Below, piece after piece: positions 54,641 to 63,868 of a stretch of DNA of 64,000 nucleotides (the first letter of the stretch is position 1; each line of letters begins with the position of its first letter). The DNA is from G963665185 sp963665185 (GTDB lineage Bacteria > Desulfobacterota > Desulfovibrionia > Desulfovibrionales > Desulfovibrionaceae). The translations under genes and the position numbers were made by a program. The stretch lies in contig CAXXPO010000027.1 in assembly GCA_963665185.2 (NCBI GenBank), positions 124,001 to 188,000 on the forward strand. The letters are read 5' to 3'. Below the pieces are notes generated by a model. The model was not told the origin of the DNA, ran no database searches, and worked only from the letters and a program-made list of their open reading frames with translations.

Positions 54641-55405
54641 ATGAAACTCTACTCCTGGAATGTCAACGGATTCCGGGCCGTTACCCAGAAAGGCTTCTGG
54701 GACTGGTTCACCACCTGCAACGCCGACGTGGTCTGCCTTCAGGAAATAAAGGCCAGTCCGGACCAGCTCGGCCCCGACGACCTCAACCCGTACGGCTACA
54801 CCGGCGTATGGAATCCGGCCACGGTCAAGAAAGGCTATTCAGGCACGGCCTGCCTGCACCGCATCGCCCCCCTGTCCGCGACAACCGGCCTGCCCGACCC
54901 GGCCTTTCAGGGCGAAGGCCGCCTCGTCGCCCTGGAATATCCGCAATTCCACCTGCTCAATTGCTACTTTCCCAACGGCCAGATGAGCCAGGAACGGCTC
55001 GACTTCAAAATGGGCTACTACGACGCCTTCCTCGCCTATGCCCAAAGGCTTCGCCAGACCAAACCCGTGGTCATCTGCGGCGACGTGAACACCGCACACA
55101 AGGAAATCGACCTGAAAAACCCCAAGGCCAACGAAGACCGCTCCGGCTTCCTGCCCCTGGAACGGGAATGGATAGACACCCTGCTGGACCACGGCTATGT
55201 GGACACCTTCCGCATGTTCGAGCCGGGCGAAGGCCACTACTCATGGTGGAGCTACCGCTTCAAGGCCCGCGAACGCAACGCCGGATGGCGCATCGACTAT
55301 TTCTTCGTGTGCGAGGAACTGCGCCCGAAAGTCAGACGCGCCTGGATAGAACCCGAGGTGACGGGGTCGGATCATTGCCCCATCGGGCTGGAGCTGGATA
55401 TTTAA
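54641..55405 (+). CDS. xth: Exodeoxyribonuclease III
   Basis: A 254-residue AP endonuclease/3'-exonuclease. Motifs: LYSWNVNGFRAV, CLQEIKASPDQL (catalytic Glu), FPNGQMSQERLDFKMGYYDAF, VVICGDVNTAHKEIDLKNPK, WRIDYFFVCEEL and GSDHCPIGLEL with the catalytic Asp-His pair. It functions in base-excision repair. The start MKLYSWNV is standard for the family; the upstream extension in frame is not. It stands alone, divergent from siaD. Confidence 0.93.
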   Translation: MKLYSWNVNGFRAVTQKGFWDWFTTCNADVVCLQEIKASPDQLGPDDLNPYGYTGVWNPATVKKGYSGTACLHRIAPLSATTGLPDPAFQGEGRLVALEYPQFHLLNCYFPNGQMSQERLDFKMGYYDAFLAYAQRLRQTKPVVICGDVNTAHKEIDLKNPKANEDRSGFLPLEREWIDTLLDHGYVDTFRMFEPGEGHYSWWSYRFKARERNAGWRIDYFFVCEELRPKVRRAWIEPEVTGSDHCPIGLELDI

Positions 55406-55508
55406 GGACGGCCGGACGATTTGCGCGCATGCCTTTGGTGGAAAGAGAACTTTTGCAGTGCGAACAGGAGTCTTCGACTCCACAGAGTGATTACAAAGTC
55501 CAATCTGA

Positions 55509-55633
55509 CAGGCTGCTCAAAAAGGGGCGAGAGCAAGGCGCAAGGAAATCTCAAGGCCGACGCGTAGTTACTGATACGCGAGGATTTGAGATTTCTGCGG
55601 CAACGACGCTATCGTGCCTTTGTCAGCAGCCTG
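55509..55633. repeat. Dispersed palindromic repeat, best-preserved copy
   Basis: It begins CAGGCTGCTCAAAAA and ends TTTGTCAGCAGCCTG; inner arms CAAGGCCGACGCGTAG and CTGATACGCGAGGATTTGAG give a long imperfect hairpin. A 17-bp sequence AGGAGTCTTCGACTCCA, itself a small hairpin, occurs on both sides (55466-55482 and 55634-55650). The interval 55651-55772 contains no gene that I can support. Confidence 0.8.
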
Positions 55634-55772
55634 AGGAGTCTTCGACTCCATTCCACTGCAAAATGCCTCATCCGCCTTGCCGCACACGAAGCCCACACTG
55701 CCGCAAGAAAGCCGCCTGCCCCAAGAAAACGAATAGTTCCAATAACATCCTGGCGGACTTGCCATGCCCACC

Positions 55773-56048
55773 CTACCTGTTCGGCTGCACCACCCCCCTG
55801 GTGTAGCTCTTCACCAGCGTTCCCTCCCGGTTGAACACCATGTACAACCTGTAGCTGTAGTCGATCTCCTTCACATTATCCCGTACCCAATCGCAGTACT
55901 TATATCCGTCCGGCTTGGTTTCGCAGGACGAAGGCCTGCCGTACTCGGCCACTGCCTGTTCATAATTCTTCACGTCCACAGTCCTGGTGAAGCATCCGCC
56001 GAGACAAACAGCCACTGCCAGCACCGTCAGAATCATCCATGCGCGCAT
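55773..56048 (-). CDS. Small lipoprotein (91 residues)
   Basis: The start MRAWMILTVLAVAVCLGGC is preceded by AAGGGAGAAAATA, and the signal ends in a lipobox with Cys at about residue 19. The mature part, about 73 residues, contains VKNYEQAVAEYGRPSSCETKPDGYKYCDWVRDN with two further Cys residues that could form a disulfide, and VFNREGTLVKSYTRGVV. This resembles small outer-membrane lipoproteins of the BamE/SmpA-like type, but the match is loose. The upstream extension in frame is not supported. Confidence 0.6.
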   Translation of the reverse strand: MRAWMILTVLAVAVCLGGCFTRTVDVKNYEQAVAEYGRPSSCETKPDGYKYCDWVRDNVKEIDYSYRLYMVFNREGTLVKSYTRGVVQPNR

Positions 56049-56348
56049 ATTATTTTCTCCCTTGTATGTCCGCCCGATTGTGGCGGCCCAGCCGGGATTG
56101 TCAAGACAATTGATCTTCTGGAAAAAACGCGACAGCCACGACCGCCCCCACGGGCATGCTCCGATATTCTCCATTCCCCATACAACGGCGGCCCTCTCCC
56201 GCTTGACTCCTTTGCTGCTTCTCAGGCATCTAAAAAAACTTCTCCGCTTGTCGCAAAGGCCGAACCACCCGCCTCAAGCAGGTGCCTGCCAAGGCAGGAC
56301 CGCCAGCGCGCCAAGCCGGAACGAGAACACATCCATACGGAGGGCGAC
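56049..56348. other. Intergenic region between lipoprotein and paaK
   Basis: About 300 bases hold the divergent promoters of the lipoprotein gene and paaK. No well-spaced sigma-70 pair, RNA gene or strong hairpin was recognised. A GGAGGGCGAC ribosome-binding site for paaK lies at its right end. Confidence 0.4.
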
Positions 56349-57647
56349 ATGTTGTTTGATTACGAAAAGGAGACCATGCCTCGCGAGGAACTCGAGGCCC
56401 TGCAACTCCGCCGCTTGCAAACCCAATGCGAGCGCGTCTACGCCAATGTGCGATTCTACCGCAAAAAATTTGACGAAGCCGGGGTCAAGCCCTCCGACAT
56501 CCGCTCCCTAAACGACCTGGCCCGCCTTCCGTTCACCGAAAAGCAGGACCTGCGCAACCACTACCCCTTCGGCATGTTCGCCGTACCCCGCGATCAGGTC
56601 GTGCGCGTGCATGCCTCGTCCGGCACCACGGGCAAGGCCACGGTGGTGGGGTACACCCGGCGCGACATCAGCAACTGGTCCGAACTCATGGCCCGCAGTT
56701 TCATGCTTGCCGGGGCCACCCCCAGCGACATCATCCACAACGCCTACGGGTACGGCCTGTTCACCGGCGGACTGGGCGCGCACTACGGAGCCGAACGACT
56801 GGGGGCGACCGTCATCCCCATTTCCGGCGGCGGAACCAAGCGCCAAGCCATACTGCTCAAGGACTTCGGCCCGGACGTCATCTGCTGCACTCCCAGCTAC
56901 GCGCTGCATCTGCACGAAGCCGCACTGGACGCAGGCATCGACATTGCAGAACTTCCCCTGCGCATCGGCATTTTCGGGGCCGAACCATGGACAGAGGAAA
57001 TGCGCCGCGACATTGAAGGCAAGATGGGGCTGAAAGCCATGGACATCTACGGCCTGTCCGAAGTCATGGGACCGGGTGTGGCCATGGAATGCATCGAAGC
57101 CCAGGACGGCCTGCACATCCAGGAAGACCATTTCCTGATGGAAGTCATCAATCCGGAAACCGGCGAGGTGCTGCCTCCGGGAAGCACGGGCGAGCTGGTC
57201 ATAACCACTCTGACCAAGGAAGCCATTCCTCTCGTCCGCTACCGCACCCGAGACCTGACCAGCCTGAATATGTCGCCCTGCAAATGCGGCCGGACATTTG
57301 CCCGCATGCACCGCATCATGGGCCGCTCCGACGACATGCTCATCATCCGCGGCGTGAACGTATTTCCTTCACAGATTGAAAGCATCCTGCTGGAAACCGA
57401 AGGACTCAGCCCGCATTACCAGCTCATTGTCAAACGCATCGGCACGTTGGACACCCTGGAAGTGCAGGTGGAAATCGACGAAAAGCTCTTTTCCGACGAG
57501 ATCAAAAATTTACAACGTCTCGAAGGCGGGATACAAAAAAACATCAAGGATTTCCTGGGCGTCACCGCACGGGTCAAACTGGTCGAGCCGAAGTCCATTG
57601 AACGCAGCGCCGGGAAAGCCAAGCGCATAATTGACCAACGTGGCTAA
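56349..57647 (+). CDS. paaK: Phenylacetate-CoA ligase
   Basis: A 432-residue adenylate-forming ligase. Motifs: VHASSGTTGKATVVGYTRRD (ATP loop), GAHYGAERLGATVIPISGGGTKRQ, CTPSYALHLHEAA, AMDIYGLSEVMGPGVAMEC, VRYRTRDLTSLN and MGRSDDMLIIRGVNVFPSQIE (hinge), with the final SAGKAKRIIDQRG carrying the catalytic Lys. It activates aryl acids from aromatic amino-acid catabolism with CoA. The ACT-domain gene follows after 44 bases, a pairing common in anaerobes that use indolepyruvate ferredoxin oxidoreductase. Start MLFDYEKETMPREEL follows GGAGGGCGAC. Confidence 0.9.
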   Translation: MLFDYEKETMPREELEALQLRRLQTQCERVYANVRFYRKKFDEAGVKPSDIRSLNDLARLPFTEKQDLRNHYPFGMFAVPRDQVVRVHASSGTTGKATVVGYTRRDISNWSELMARSFMLAGATPSDIIHNAYGYGLFTGGLGAHYGAERLGATVIPISGGGTKRQAILLKDFGPDVICCTPSYALHLHEAALDAGIDIAELPLRIGIFGAEPWTEEMRRDIEGKMGLKAMDIYGLSEVMGPGVAMECIEAQDGLHIQEDHFLMEVINPETGEVLPPGSTGELVITTLTKEAIPLVRYRTRDLTSLNMSPCKCGRTFARMHRIMGRSDDMLIIRGVNVFPSQIESILLETEGLSPHYQLIVKRIGTLDTLEVQVEIDEKLFSDEIKNLQRLEGGIQKNIKDFLGVTARVKLVEPKSIERSAGKAKRIIDQRG

Positions 57648-57691
57648 ACGCCCGCAACTGGCCGAACCACCTACTTGCAAGCGAGGACGCA

Positions 57692-58123
57692 ATGAAAGTT
57701 GAGCAACTCTCCATCTTTCTGGAAAACCGGGCGGGGCGCCTGGCCGAAGTGACCAAGGCGCTGACCGACAACGACATCAACCTGCGCGCCCTGTCCCTGG
57801 CCGACACTTCGGACTTCGGCATCCTGCGCCTGATTGTCTCGGACTTTGACAAGGCCCGGCAGGTGCTCAAGGACGCGGGCTTCACCGTGGGCCGCACCAC
57901 CGTGGTGGCCGTGGAAGTCCCGGACAGGCCGGGCGGGCTGCACGAAATTCTGGATACCCTGGGCAGGCGCGGGGTGAACGTGGAATACATGTACGCTTTT
58001 GTGCAGCAAAGCGGAAAAAATGCGGTCATCATCTTCCGTTTCGACAAGACCGACCAGGCCATCGAGATTCTTCAGGAACTCAAAATGCCCATCATCCCCG
58101 GCGAAAGACTTTACAATATGTAA
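57692..58123 (+). CDS. Tandem ACT-domain protein
   Basis: A 143-residue protein with two ACT domains: residues 1-70 (QLSIFLENRAGRLAEVTKALTDNDINLRALSLAD) and 71-143 (VVAVEVPDRPGGLHEILDTLGRRGVNVEYMYAF). Each has the Gly between the first strand and helix that binds amino acids. It is likely an amino-acid-responsive regulator of the ligase encoded upstream. The two genes form a conserved pair, and a GC-rich hairpin follows. Confidence 0.88.
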   Translation: MKVEQLSIFLENRAGRLAEVTKALTDNDINLRALSLADTSDFGILRLIVSDFDKARQVLKDAGFTVGRTTVVAVEVPDRPGGLHEILDTLGRRGVNVEYMYAFVQQSGKNAVIIFRFDKTDQAIEILQELKMPIIPGERLYNM

Positions 58124-58136
58124 GCGACCTTCCCTT

Positions 58137-58170
58137 CCCCGGAGGGCTGGTGTGCCCAGTACCTCCGGGG
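58137..58170 (+). terminator. GC-rich hairpin after the ACT gene
   Basis: CCCCGGAGG (58137-58145) pairs with CCTCCGGGG (58162-58170) around a 16-base loop, 13 bases after the ACT-gene stop. It is followed by AAAGC rather than a T run, so it may be a weak terminator or an RNA-stabilising hairpin. Confidence 0.5.
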
Positions 58171-58252
58171 AAAGCATGCCGCATTTCCCCCACTCCACAG
58201 CATCCGCCGCACCCCGGAAATTCTGCTGGTGCGGCCAAAACCGGACAGCCTC

Positions 58253-59059
58253 ATGCGAATCGACATACACACCCACGCTTTTCACGAAAAGATAGCAGAC
58301 AAGGTTCTGGCCCAGTTGGAAGGACATTACGGCATCCACCCGGTGGGCAACGGCACGGTGGCCGACCTGCTGGCACGCGCCAAAAGGGCCGGGCTGGACA
58401 AGGTGGTCGTCCACAATGCGGCCACGGACGAGGCGCAGGTCATTCCGGCCAACAACTGGGCCATGGGAATCCAGAAAAACAACCCGGAAATCATCTCCTT
58501 CGGAACCATCCACATCGATTTTCCAGACCCGGAAAAAGAACTGGCCCGGCTGCTCCGCAACGGCATCCGGGGGTTGAAGATCCATTGCGACTTCCAGGGC
58601 TTCTTCATGGACGATCCCCGCTTTGTGGAGATGCTGGAGCTGGCGGTCCGGGATTTCATCATCATGTTCCATGTGGGCGATGTGCTGCCTCCGGAGAAAA
58701 ACCCTTCCTGTCCGCTCAAATTCGCGAAACTCATGCGTCATTTTCCCGACGCCCGTTTCATCGCCGCCCACATGGGAGGCTACCAGCACTGGAAATGGGC
58801 GTTGGAAAGCGTTGTCGGAACTCCGGCCTACATCGACACCTCCAGCACCCTGGACTACATCGACGACGCCACCCTGAAGGCAATCTGGAACGGACATCCC
58901 CGCGAACGCATTCTTTTCGGCAGCGATTACCCGCTGTTCGATCCGGCCGACGAGGCCGTCAAATTGCAGAAACGGCTGCATCTGAGCGACAGCAGGCTTG
59001 ATGAAACCATGCGCAACGGGGGGAGATTGCTGGCCGGCTTTCAGAATACCGCATGCTGA
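58253..59059 (+). CDS. TIM-barrel amidohydrolase (amidohydrolase 2 family)
   Basis: A 268-residue metal-dependent hydrolase or decarboxylase. MRIDIHTHAFHEKIADKV gives the HxH metal ligands, GLKIHCDFQGFFMDDPRF, MFHVGDVLPPE and RFIAAHMGGYQHWKWAL supply further His ligands, and RILFGSDYPLFDP gives the catalytic Asp. The family includes ACMSD-like decarboxylases and uncharacterised hydrolases; the substrate is unknown. The start MRIDIHTH is the usual N terminus. It may be read from the paaK/ACT promoter if the hairpin between them is weak. Confidence 0.82.
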   Translation: MRIDIHTHAFHEKIADKVLAQLEGHYGIHPVGNGTVADLLARAKRAGLDKVVVHNAATDEAQVIPANNWAMGIQKNNPEIISFGTIHIDFPDPEKELARLLRNGIRGLKIHCDFQGFFMDDPRFVEMLELAVRDFIIMFHVGDVLPPEKNPSCPLKFAKLMRHFPDARFIAAHMGGYQHWKWALESVVGTPAYIDTSSTLDYIDDATLKAIWNGHPRERILFGSDYPLFDPADEAVKLQKRLHLSDSRLDETMRNGGRLLAGFQNTAC

Positions 59060-59130
59060 CCAGCCGCTGACACGCCTTTCAAGGCAACGCGGAAAACCCG
59101 TGCTGCGGATTGCCTGCAGCGTGCGGACGA

Positions 59131-59242
59131 CAGGCTCTTGCAAACGCGATTTGCGCCCCCCCCGGGCCGACGCATAGCTGAAAAACTGCGCGTCGGCCTG
59201 AAGGGAAGCGACAGAGCTGCCAGGCCGCTCGCAGCATCCTGA
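59131..59242. repeat. Diverged dispersed repeat between convergent genes
   Basis: It begins CAGGCTCTTGCAAACGCGAT and ends CAGGCCGCTCGCAGCATCCTG. At its centre GGCCGACGC and GCGTCGGCC pair over 9 bp. The copy separates the amidohydrolase and glycosyltransferase genes, which converge here, and could serve as a terminator for both. Confidence 0.6.
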
Positions 59243-59245
59243 AAA

Positions 59246-60364
59246 CTATGTCCTGGAATAAAGGCGCAGGTAATCGGCAGCCATCCGATCCACGGTAAAC
59301 CGGCTGCTCCCCGCGGCATATCCGTCATGCCGCATGCGCTTGGCCTGGGCGGGATGGTCGAGCAGATGCAGGCACTGGTCGACCAACGCCCGGACATCCC
59401 GCTCCGGGGCCAGAAGGCCGGTTTTCCCGCTCAGAATCTGTTCGGGCAGACCGCCCGTATTCCAGGCGACCACCGGACATTGCGCGGCCATGGCTTCAAG
59501 AACGAGAAGAGGATGGTTGTCGGCCAACGTGGGATACACCAGCATGTCGGCGGCCACCATAAGGGTCCGAAGTCGTTCGCTGTCCACATAGGGCCAGTGG
59601 ATGGTATCCCCCTCGACCCTGTGTTCGTCGCCTCCGGCCAGCAAAAAGATCGTGCCCGGCGCTGCCTGGCGGATGGAGGAACAAATCTCCTTCCAAAACC
59701 GCCCTCCCTTGTACACGGCCTTTTCCCCTCCGTGTGCCACAAACAGGACCAACCGGGCATCCCTGCCCACGCCGATGCTTTTCCGGGCCTCGGCCCTGGA
59801 GGGCAGGGACTCGGCCCAGGGCACGCCATTCGGGATGACATGGACGTTGTGGCCGGGGCAGTGCACCTGCGCCAGTTTCTTCAGCCAACGGGAAGGGCTT
59901 ACAAGGGTCGGGCGGCACAATGCCAGGACACTGCGCAGTGCGGCATACCGCGACCGGCTGGCGGGAAAATCACGCGGGCAGGGATCGGGACATCCGGCCG
60001 CATGGGCCGTGCAATCCAGGGGATAGACGCACCCCCCCGTAATGAGGGAGCAATCGTGCATGGTCAGCACGATACGGCGGGGCGCATCCCCGGGCAGACC
60101 GGCACACAACGCCGCCACATCATGCAGCGTGGAAAGCCAATCCCGGGTGGAATGCAGATGAACTATGCCCCCGTTGCGCAATGTCTCTTCCCATACCGAC
60201 GAATATCCCGGAACAACCATGTCCGGCGCCTGTTCGTCCAGCTCCCAGATCCTCAGACTTCGCCCCCCGTGTTCCGTCATCCACCCGTGCAGCATGTCGG
60301 CCACACGGGTGGCGCCGCCGGTGGAACGCAGCAGGGTATGGTGGACGACATCAAGCCCCTTCAC
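59246..60364 (-). CDS. GT4-type glycosyltransferase
   Basis: A 372-residue GT-B enzyme. A GTG start at 60364 (KGLDVVHHTLLRSTGGATRVADMLHG) is inferred because the upstream gene ends at 60351, giving a 14-base overlap. VIPNGVPWAESLP, LVLFVAHGGEKAVYKGG, ADMLVYPTLADNHPLLVLEAMAAQCPVVAWNTGGLPEQI and GLLAPERDVRALVDQ are the donor-site motifs of family GT4. HDCSLITGGCVYPLDCTAHAAGCPDPCP, typical of GT4 enzymes for surface polysaccharide, holds four Cys. It likely acts with the enzyme encoded upstream. Confidence 0.85.
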   Translation of the reverse strand: MKGLDVVHHTLLRSTGGATRVADMLHGWMTEHGGRSLRIWELDEQAPDMVVPGYSSVWEETLRNGGIVHLHSTRDWLSTLHDVAALCAGLPGDAPRRIVLTMHDCSLITGGCVYPLDCTAHAAGCPDPCPRDFPASRSRYAALRSVLALCRPTLVSPSRWLKKLAQVHCPGHNVHVIPNGVPWAESLPSRAEARKSIGVGRDARLVLFVAHGGEKAVYKGGRFWKEICSSIRQAAPGTIFLLAGGDEHRVEGDTIHWPYVDSERLRTLMVAADMLVYPTLADNHPLLVLEAMAAQCPVVAWNTGGLPEQILSGKTGLLAPERDVRALVDQCLHLLDHPAQAKRMRHDGYAAGSSRFTVDRMAADYLRLYSRT

Positions 60365-62036
60365 GGACACACTCCAGAAAGTCGTGCTTGAGCGCCCACA
60401 GAACAAGGGCCTCTGCCTGTTCCGTGGTTTCCGGAACACCGGGTCCGTCCATCTCCAGAATCCGATGCATGAGCCGGGCCGCTGTCTGAGGGCTCCGGGC
60501 GGCGTACAGCAGGGCATGCACCCCCGCGGGCGTGACGCTGCCGGAAAGACCTTCGTAAATAACGGGATTATCCACTCCGCGGTACGCGGCCTGCCCCGCA
60601 CGGCTGATCCGAAGCACCATGTCCCCGGAAATGATCCGGCCGGGATACCCCTGAAAAATCCGGGCGTAGGGTACGTGCAGAGGATGCAGTACGGACCTGA
60701 GAGGTCCGCCGTCCACCGGGACCTGCCATAATCCGTCCCACAGCCGGATGTGTTCCCGGACGCACCGGGTCCAGGAATACTCCAGGGCCTGCGCACGCCC
60801 GGCATCGCCCATACGCCGGGCAAGCTCCCTGTCCGCCGAAAACCGTCCCAACCTCTCGGCCAGGGAGGCGACATCCACGGCCAGCCGCTGCGCCAGGGGC
60901 AGATGATACTGGTTGTCGTAGAGCAACCTGGCCATGGCGTCGATTTCCTCGGTCAGGTCCGGGCCGGTGGTCGGCACGAGAAAACCGCTGCACCCTTCGC
61001 GCACCAGATCCCTGTATCCGTCGTAGTCCGAAGCCACCACGGGCAACCCGAAGGCCCCGGCCTCCAAAATGGTCAGCCCGAACGTCTCCTGCGGATTGTC
61101 CGCAATGGAGACGAACACGTCCGCGGCCTGAAAAAGCGACGTCTTGCCGGCCTTGTCCGGACGCAGGACCAGACGCAGGTCCAAACCGACTCCTTTGGCC
61201 AACGCGGCCAGTTCCAGAGGGAACGGATCGTCCTCCTCGACCCATCCGGCCAGAAAAAGCACCACGCTTTCCCGGGGCAGGCCGTCCATGAACAACCGCA
61301 TGAATGCCCGGAACAAAGGAAGAACGTCCATCTTGGAATGATGCTCCAGACGGCCGAAACACAAAAAGGCCGTGGCCTGCGCCGGGATGTCCAGCTGCGC
61401 TCGCAGGGCGGCCTTGGCATCGGAATCCAGGGGATGCATTCCGTCCACATCCACGCCCAGGGCAATGGTCCGCACCTGGGGTGCGGGAAAGGCGTCCTCA
61501 GCCAGTCCGTAGTGGGTTCGGCCGTGACGGAAAAACGACTGCACAGCCGCGCGCCCTGCCTCGGATGTGGCCACGATGACGTCTCTCGGGGTTGTGCCGG
61601 GCCACAGATGCGCCAGAAAACGCTCCGCGTACGAGGCCAGACTCAGGGAATGGATGCCCCCGGTAACGGGAAAGATCTCCCGGCTGCACATGTTGCGCAT
61701 CCGGGCCAGATGCGGCTGGTAGTTGATACAGTCGGACTGGTGAAAGCAATGGTATTCGCAGGTCCGCAAAAGACGGGGCAGTTCCCGACGGTAATGCAGG
61801 ACGACACGTCCCTGGCCCATCAGACCGGAATGACGCAAAGACAGGGCCTGCTCCAGATTTTCCAGCATGGGGCGGGACATGGGAAAGAAATGGTAGGCAT
61901 CGAACGGATCCAGTTGCAGCAGGGTGTTCAGAAATGCCGCGTTGGCCACTTTTCGGCCCATAAGCGGACCCGCTTCGTAAAAAGGATCCAGAGAAGCCCA
62001 TATTTTTTGATTTGCCATGGTCTGCATGAAAGCCAC
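60351..62036 (-). CDS. Large GT4-type glycosyltransferase
   Basis: A product of up to 561 residues; MANQKIWASLDPFYEAG at 62018 is an equally plausible start, and neither has a clear ribosome-binding site. The C-terminal domain carries FLCFGRLEHHSKMDVLPLFRAF, LFLAGWVEEDDPFPLELAAL, ADVFVSIADNPQETFGLTILEAGAFGLPVVASDYDGYRDLV and GFLVPTTGPDLTEEI, GT4 donor-site motifs. After the GT domain about 130 residues form an extra helical region (GGPLRSVLHPLHVPYARIFQGYPGRIISGDM). Coupled with the downstream glycosyltransferase, it probably builds a surface glycan or modifies flagellin. Confidence 0.8.
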   Translation of the reverse strand: MAFMQTMANQKIWASLDPFYEAGPLMGRKVANAAFLNTLLQLDPFDAYHFFPMSRPMLENLEQALSLRHSGLMGQGRVVLHYRRELPRLLRTCEYHCFHQSDCINYQPHLARMRNMCSREIFPVTGGIHSLSLASYAERFLAHLWPGTTPRDVIVATSEAGRAAVQSFFRHGRTHYGLAEDAFPAPQVRTIALGVDVDGMHPLDSDAKAALRAQLDIPAQATAFLCFGRLEHHSKMDVLPLFRAFMRLFMDGLPRESVVLFLAGWVEEDDPFPLELAALAKGVGLDLRLVLRPDKAGKTSLFQAADVFVSIADNPQETFGLTILEAGAFGLPVVASDYDGYRDLVREGCSGFLVPTTGPDLTEEIDAMARLLYDNQYHLPLAQRLAVDVASLAERLGRFSADRELARRMGDAGRAQALEYSWTRCVREHIRLWDGLWQVPVDGGPLRSVLHPLHVPYARIFQGYPGRIISGDMVLRISRAGQAAYRGVDNPVIYEGLSGSVTPAGVHALLYAARSPQTAARLMHRILEMDGPGVPETTEQAEALVLWALKHDFLECVREGA

Positions 62037-62284
62037 ACTCGGATGCCAATGTCAATTCCCTGCCATCCGGCCGATTTTTCCTCAACAAAAGCGTCAGAGA
62101 ACAAGTTTTTCAGGGGGAAACTCGGAACAAATTTCTTCAAAACAAAAACAGCAAGAAAAATATCTCTTTATTTCAATATGTTAAAAAGTAAAAAAAGATC
62201 AATGAAACGTGGCCTTATCCTTGCATACTTTTCTCCAGACCAACCATCAGTATTTCTGATGCGCCTGATGACGAGGAGTGAACC

Positions 62285-63757
62285 ATGCAGCGCGGAGAAA
62301 GCCCCAGACTCATGTGGGCCGTGGGCCTTACGGAGCAGGATTTCCAGGCTATCGAACAGGCGGCGGGAAACGACCATCATCTGAAAGCCCTGCGACTGGA
62401 AGATCTGCCCGCCTCTTTCGACCACGAGGAAGAACCATACATTATTTGGATATCCTCCGATGCCTATGCGAACATGCCGCGGGACAAGGAAGTGTTTCTG
62501 AACAATTGGGAAGGACCGCAACGGGCCCTGGTGGCGGAATCCGGCTCGCAGCTTCCGGATTTTGAGGAGACGGCGAACAAAGGCTACCTGACAACCATCC
62601 TGGCCCCACTGGACCAGGGAAAACTGCAGGAAGTCATGCGCAGGGCGGATGAAATCAACCGCCTGTACTCGGACATCTTCCGAATGACACGGGAAGTGCT
62701 TCTGGAACGCGAACTGCTGGCCCGCAAGACAGACCAGCTGCTGTTCCTCAACCAGATCCTCACGCGTGCCTCCCAATCCCTGGATCCCGGCACCATTCTC
62801 AACCGCGCCAAGGAGGACATGAACCTGCTCTTCCCGGTCAGCGCGCTGCAGGCCGTGTTCTGGAACCCGGCAGCCACGGACAGCATCGAGGCGGAGCTGC
62901 TTGTCAGCCCCAATACGGACAATGCCTCCCGCCAGGAGTGGATGGATCATCTGTTGGAAAACGCGGTGCGGCTTGCGGCCGCCCCGGTAAAGAATTTCCG
63001 TCTGGACATCCTGCCCAAAAACGGAGTCGACGCTCCCCTGCAGGGACCCCAGTCCGGAGAGACCGTGGTTATGCCTCTGCGCACCGGGTATGAATATTTC
63101 GGCTGCCTGGCCTTGTGCTCGCCCAAGGGAACCCGGCTGGCGAAGGACCAGGTGCAGACCATGCGCGCCGCCATCAACCACCTGGCCCTGGCGCTCAAGA
63201 ACGCCATGCTCTACACCCAGGCAAAAACCCGTGCCGAATACGACGGCCTGACCAAAATCCACAACCGGGCCAGCTTTGACGAACGTCTCATGGAAGAAAT
63301 CAAGCGCCACCAGCGCCATGGACACGATTTTTCCCTGCTGTTGCTCGACCTTGATCATTTCAAACGCATCAACGACGACTACGGCCATCAGGCCGGTGAC
63401 CTCGTACTCCGCGGCATCGGCACGGTACTGGCGGAAACCCTGCGTATCTCCGACTTCACCGCCCGCTACGGGGGGGAGGAATTCGTGGTGCTCCTGCCCC
63501 AGACTTCCGAAGAAAAGGCCTGGCTTCTGGCGGAACGCATCCGCAAAAGGATCGCCAAAAAGTCGTTCGACTACCTGGGACAGAATATCCAGGTCACCAC
63601 CAGCATCGGAGTGGCCAGCATTTCCCCGGATTGCCTCAGCAAGGCGGACACGCTCATCCGCGACGCGGACGAGGCCTTGTACCGGGCCAAGTCGGGCGGC
63701 CGCAACATGGTCTGCCTCTCAGGAAAATGCGAGAGCCAGGCTTCCGTCCAGCAGTGA
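62285..63757 (+). CDS. GAF-GGDEF diguanylate cyclase
   Basis: A 490-residue cytoplasmic protein. The first 130 residues are an unassigned N-terminal domain (AVGLTEQDFQAIEQAAG, YIIWISSDAYANMPRDK), possibly a degenerate receiver-like module. A coiled segment, then a GAF-like domain (about 155-305), then GGDEF (about 315-480) follow. ARYGGEEFVVLLPQ is the active loop and RISD five residues before it is the product-inhibition site, so c-di-GMP synthesis and feedback control are expected. The start follows GAGTGAACC. It is monocistronic. Confidence 0.85.
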   Translation: MQRGESPRLMWAVGLTEQDFQAIEQAAGNDHHLKALRLEDLPASFDHEEEPYIIWISSDAYANMPRDKEVFLNNWEGPQRALVAESGSQLPDFEETANKGYLTTILAPLDQGKLQEVMRRADEINRLYSDIFRMTREVLLERELLARKTDQLLFLNQILTRASQSLDPGTILNRAKEDMNLLFPVSALQAVFWNPAATDSIEAELLVSPNTDNASRQEWMDHLLENAVRLAAAPVKNFRLDILPKNGVDAPLQGPQSGETVVMPLRTGYEYFGCLALCSPKGTRLAKDQVQTMRAAINHLALALKNAMLYTQAKTRAEYDGLTKIHNRASFDERLMEEIKRHQRHGHDFSLLLLDLDHFKRINDDYGHQAGDLVLRGIGTVLAETLRISDFTARYGGEEFVVLLPQTSEEKAWLLAERIRKRIAKKSFDYLGQNIQVTTSIGVASISPDCLSKADTLIRDADEALYRAKSGGRNMVCLSGKCESQASVQQ

Positions 63758-63868
63758 CCCCTCAAAAGTCCGCGGTTCCATAAGGATATTCCAATTACGG
63801 GACGCTGACGCTGCGTCGACAGAAGCTCAAGGAAACACGGTCGTCCGGCCCCGAAAGGCCGGACGGCT

